Source: Actinomycetes bacterium (GTDB lineage: Bacteria; Actinomycetota; Acidimicrobiia; Acidimicrobiales; Palsa-688). From it: DNA of 7,353 bases. Under the pieces are notes generated by a model. The model worked only from the letters and a program-made list of their open reading frames with translations, was not told the DNA's origin and did no database searches. The DNA lies in the NCBI GenBank assembly GCA_021798075.1, contig JAJZYO010000094.1, forward strand, positions 1 to 7,353, written 5' to 3'. Positions 6,376 to 7,353 of this stretch are shown here, piece after piece. Each line of letters opens with the position of its first letter. The stretch's first letter is position 1. A program made the translations under genes and the position numbers.

Positions 6376-6983
6376 TCGCCCACCTGCTTGGCACGCGAAA
6401 TGACCTGGTCTATAAAGCCGTACTCCTTGGCCTCCTCGGCCGTGAACCATCGGTCGCGGTCGGAGTCGCGCTCGATCCGTTCCACCGACTGGCCGGTGTG
6501 GAAAGCGATGCGCTCCGCCATCATCTGCTTCAAGTACACGATCTGCTCGGCCTGGATCGCGATGTCGGCCGCCTGGCCCTGCATCTGGCCCGACGGCTGG
6601 TGCATCAAGATCCGTGAGTGAGGGAGGGCGTAACGCTTCCCAGGGGCGCCGGCGCACAGCAGGAACTGGCCCATCGACGCGGCCAAGCCCATGCAGACCG
6701 TGGACACGTCGCAGGGCACGTACTGCATCGTGTCGTAGATGGCGAGGCCAGCGGTCACCGAACCGCCCGGCGAGTTGATGTACAAGCTCACGTCGCGGGT
6801 CGGGTCCTCCGCCGCCAGCAGGAGCAGTTGGGCGCAGATCAGGTTGGCAGAGCGGTCGTCCACCTCGGTACCGAGGAAGACGATGCGCTCCCGGAGGAGC
6901 CGCTGGTACACGTCCGGCGTCGGGTCGGAGGAAGGTCCGGTGGCCTGCGATAGGGGGAGAGCGAGCAGTTCGGGCTGGGCCAT
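6354..6983 (-). CDS. clpP: ATP-dependent Clp protease proteolytic subunit
   Basis: A 209-residue serine peptidase of family S14, close to the usual ClpP length. It forms the double-heptamer barrel that degrades proteins unfolded by ClpX or ClpC in the cytoplasm. The catalytic triad is complete: S103 in [12 protein letters not shown]128 in [10 protein letters not shown], and D177 in [10 protein letters not shown]; the spacings of 25 and 49 residues equal those of E. coli ClpP (S97, H122, D171). [19 protein letters not shown] (68-86) is the substrate-strand and oxyanion-hole region, and [11 protein letters not shown] (33-43) the start of the core. The first 23 residues are a propeptide-like extension, probably trimmed on assembly. 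ATG 6983 is chosen because a TAGCCT box ends 6 nt upstream and no Shine-Dalgarno is present, which suggests a leaderless message. No tig, second clpP or clpX lies in the window: upstream is a divergent tRNA, downstream a convergent glycosyltransferase. Confidence 0.96.
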   Translation of the reverse strand: MAQPELLALPLSQATGPSSDPTPDVYQRLLRERIVFLGTEVDDRSANLICAQLLLLAAEDPTRDVSLYINSPGGSVTAGLAIYDTMQYVPCDVSTVCMGLAASMGQFLLCAGAPGKRYALPHSRILMHQPSGQMQGQAADIAIQAEQIVYLKQMMAERIAFHTGQSVERIERDSDRDRWFTAEEAKEYGFIDQVISRAKQVGEPAAALN

Positions 6984-6989
6984 AAGGGC

Positions 6990-6995
6990 AGGCTA
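6990..6995 (-). promoter_or_regulatory. Candidate -10 box of clpP
   Basis: TAGCCT on the minus strand, 6 nt before the clpP ATG, within GGGGCTAGCCT. The spacing would place transcription start at the start codon or just before it. The spacer GCCCTT is not a ribosome site. The same GCTAGCCT 8-mer lies upstream of the GT2 gene. No -35 or stress-promoter motif is clear. Confidence 0.42.
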
Positions 6996-7018
6996 GCCCC
7001 AACCCACCGGCAAGGGGC

Positions 7019-7024
7019 TAGGCT
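7019..7024 (+). promoter_or_regulatory. Candidate -10 box of tRNA-Leu
   Basis: TAGGCT ends 13 nt before the first base of the mature tRNA, which would give a 5' leader of about 6-7 nt to be removed by RNase P. It is the plus-strand arm of the inverted repeat shared with clpP. No convincing -35 is seen. Confidence 0.4.
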
Positions 7025-7037
7025 CGCCCGTGCAGGC

Positions 7038-7119
7038 GCGGGCGTGGCGAAATTGGCAGACGCGCCAGGTTTAGGTCCTGGTCCCGAAAGGGGTGGAGGT
7101 CCGAGTCCTCTCGCCCGCA
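7038..7119 (+). tRNA. tRNA-Leu, anticodon UAG (reads CUA, possibly other CUN)
   Basis: An 82-nt type II tRNA with all arms paired. Acceptor GCGGGCG (7038-7044) with CGCCCGC (7112-7118), discriminator A at 7119. D stem GCG/CGC (7047-7049, 7061-7063) with GG at 7055-7056. Anticodon stem CCAGG/CCTGG (7065-7069, 7077-7081) around TTTAGGT, anticodon TAG at 7072-7074. The long variable arm has CCC-GAAA-GGG (7083-7092), diagnostic of Leu/Ser/Tyr; the A discriminator and anticodon fix Leu. The T stem GGAGG/CCTCT (7095-7099, 7107-7111) has one G-T pair. The CCA end is not encoded and must be added by nucleotidyltransferase. Oddity: the T loop reads TCCGAGT, with C where position 55 is normally T. Confidence 0.95.
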
Positions 7120-7353
7120 CACAGGCGTCGACCTACGGACCCGACTATCAACTACCGGCCTCCGGCCCGCCAGGCAAGAGGTACTGCTACGGGCGGCCGA
7201 CGACTGCTCACGACCGACGACTGCTCACGACCGACGACTGCTCACGACCGACGACTGCTCACGACCGACGACTGCTCACGACCGACGACCGCCACGCACC
7301 AGGCCGGCGGTGGCGGCAGGTCCTGCTTGTGGGGTCGGCCAGCGGTGCACCAT
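7120..7353. other. Non-coding tail after tRNA-Leu
   Basis: No credible gene is seen to the right edge. The minus-strand frames entering from the edge all meet TGA codons inside the 17-bp repeats, so any gene entering there would end by about 7230-7280. Apart from the tandem array, bases 7142-7158 match the 17-bp unit at 11 of 17 positions and may be a decayed copy. No T-rich terminator for the tRNA is visible. Confidence 0.5.
7197..7289. repeat. Five perfect tandem copies of a 17-bp unit plus a partial sixth
   Basis: CCGACGACTGCTCACGA repeats head-to-tail without spacers at 7197-7213, 7214-7230, 7231-7247, 7248-7264 and 7265-7281, all identical; a sixth copy keeps only the first 8 bases (7282-7289). 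The period is not a multiple of three, and the minus strand has a TGA in each unit, so it is not coding. The unit has an internal ACGAC-CG-ACGAC sub-repeat. The full identity implies recent slippage expansion or active homogenisation. No function can be assigned. Confidence 0.95.

Larger units (their letters stand above)
6990..7024. promoter_or_regulatory. Inverted repeat joining the clpP and tRNA-Leu promoters
   Basis: GGGGCTAGSCT occurs outward on both strands (6990-7000 minus and 7014-7024 plus), separated by 13 nt. The inner 8 bp (CTAGCCCC / GGGGCTAG) are perfectly inverted. Each arm contains one TANNNT box facing its gene, so the dyad is best read as two back-to-back promoters, or as an operator covering both. 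Inferred. Confidence 0.4.

Noticed and set aside
6072..6617. 181-codon plus-strand frame from the GT4 end into clpP
   Set aside because: Overlaps the intergenic repeats and runs antisense to clpP; no protein features.
7038..7119. tRNA as an integration (att) site
   Set aside because: No duplicated tRNA 3' end and no integrase are visible in this window.
7197..7289. CRISPR array or plasmid iterons
   Set aside because: Copies are contiguous with no spacers, the unit is too short for CRISPR, and there is no cas or replication initiator gene; the setting is chromosomal.
7276..7353. Short minus-strand frame starting with ATG at the right edge (25 codons)
   Set aside because: Ends within the tandem repeats, and has no motif and no conserved context.

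Overview
The window is very GC-rich DNA with strong preference for G or C in third codon positions, few Shine-Dalgarno sequences and TANNNT-type -10 boxes. This points to a high-GC actinobacterium, possibly of the Acidimicrobiia type; that assignment is inferred from sequence style and gene content, not from a marker search. The layout is dense and chromosomal, with no transposase, integrase, phage or plasmid gene.

Left part (1-4705 and on to 6100): a cell-surface glycan cluster. On the minus strand a family 2-type glycosyltransferase (1204-2019) is followed 8 nt later by a large multi-pass membrane protein that runs off the left edge (1-1195, no stop in the window). Divergent from the glycosyltransferase, across only 35 bp, is a sulfotransferase-family protein with a C-terminal coiled coil (2055-3224). 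It converges on a GT4-family glycosyltransferase (3318-4547, minus). A second, closely related GT4 paralogue (4706-6100, plus) starts head-to-head with the first across 158 bp and carries an extra C-terminal tail. Together these look like glycosyl transfer plus sulfation (or related modification) of an envelope polysaccharide or glycolipid, with the membrane protein as a lipid-linked-sugar or assembly component. The substrate cannot be read from the sequence.

Right part (6101-7353): after a 253-bp convergent gap containing GC-rich dyads and a 27-bp tandem duplication, a housekeeping clpP gene with an intact Ser-His-Asp triad lies on the minus strand (6354-6983). It is divergent from a tRNA-Leu(UAG) gene (7038-7119, plus). 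The gap between them holds an inverted repeat whose arms contain one outward-facing -10 box each. Downstream of the tRNA is non-coding DNA with five perfect head-to-tail copies of a 17-bp repeat.

The most unusual observations are: (1) back-to-back promoter-like elements placed so that both transcripts would start at or within 1-2 nt of the start codon (leaderless), in the 35-bp gap and again upstream of clpP, sharing the 8-mer GCTAGCCT; (2) a T-loop with C instead of the near-universal T at position 55 in the tRNA-Leu; (3) the 17-bp perfect tandem array; (4) a codon-atypical, arginine/glycine-rich in-frame segment in the membrane protein. I see no convincing new defence, mobile or RNA-guided system here.
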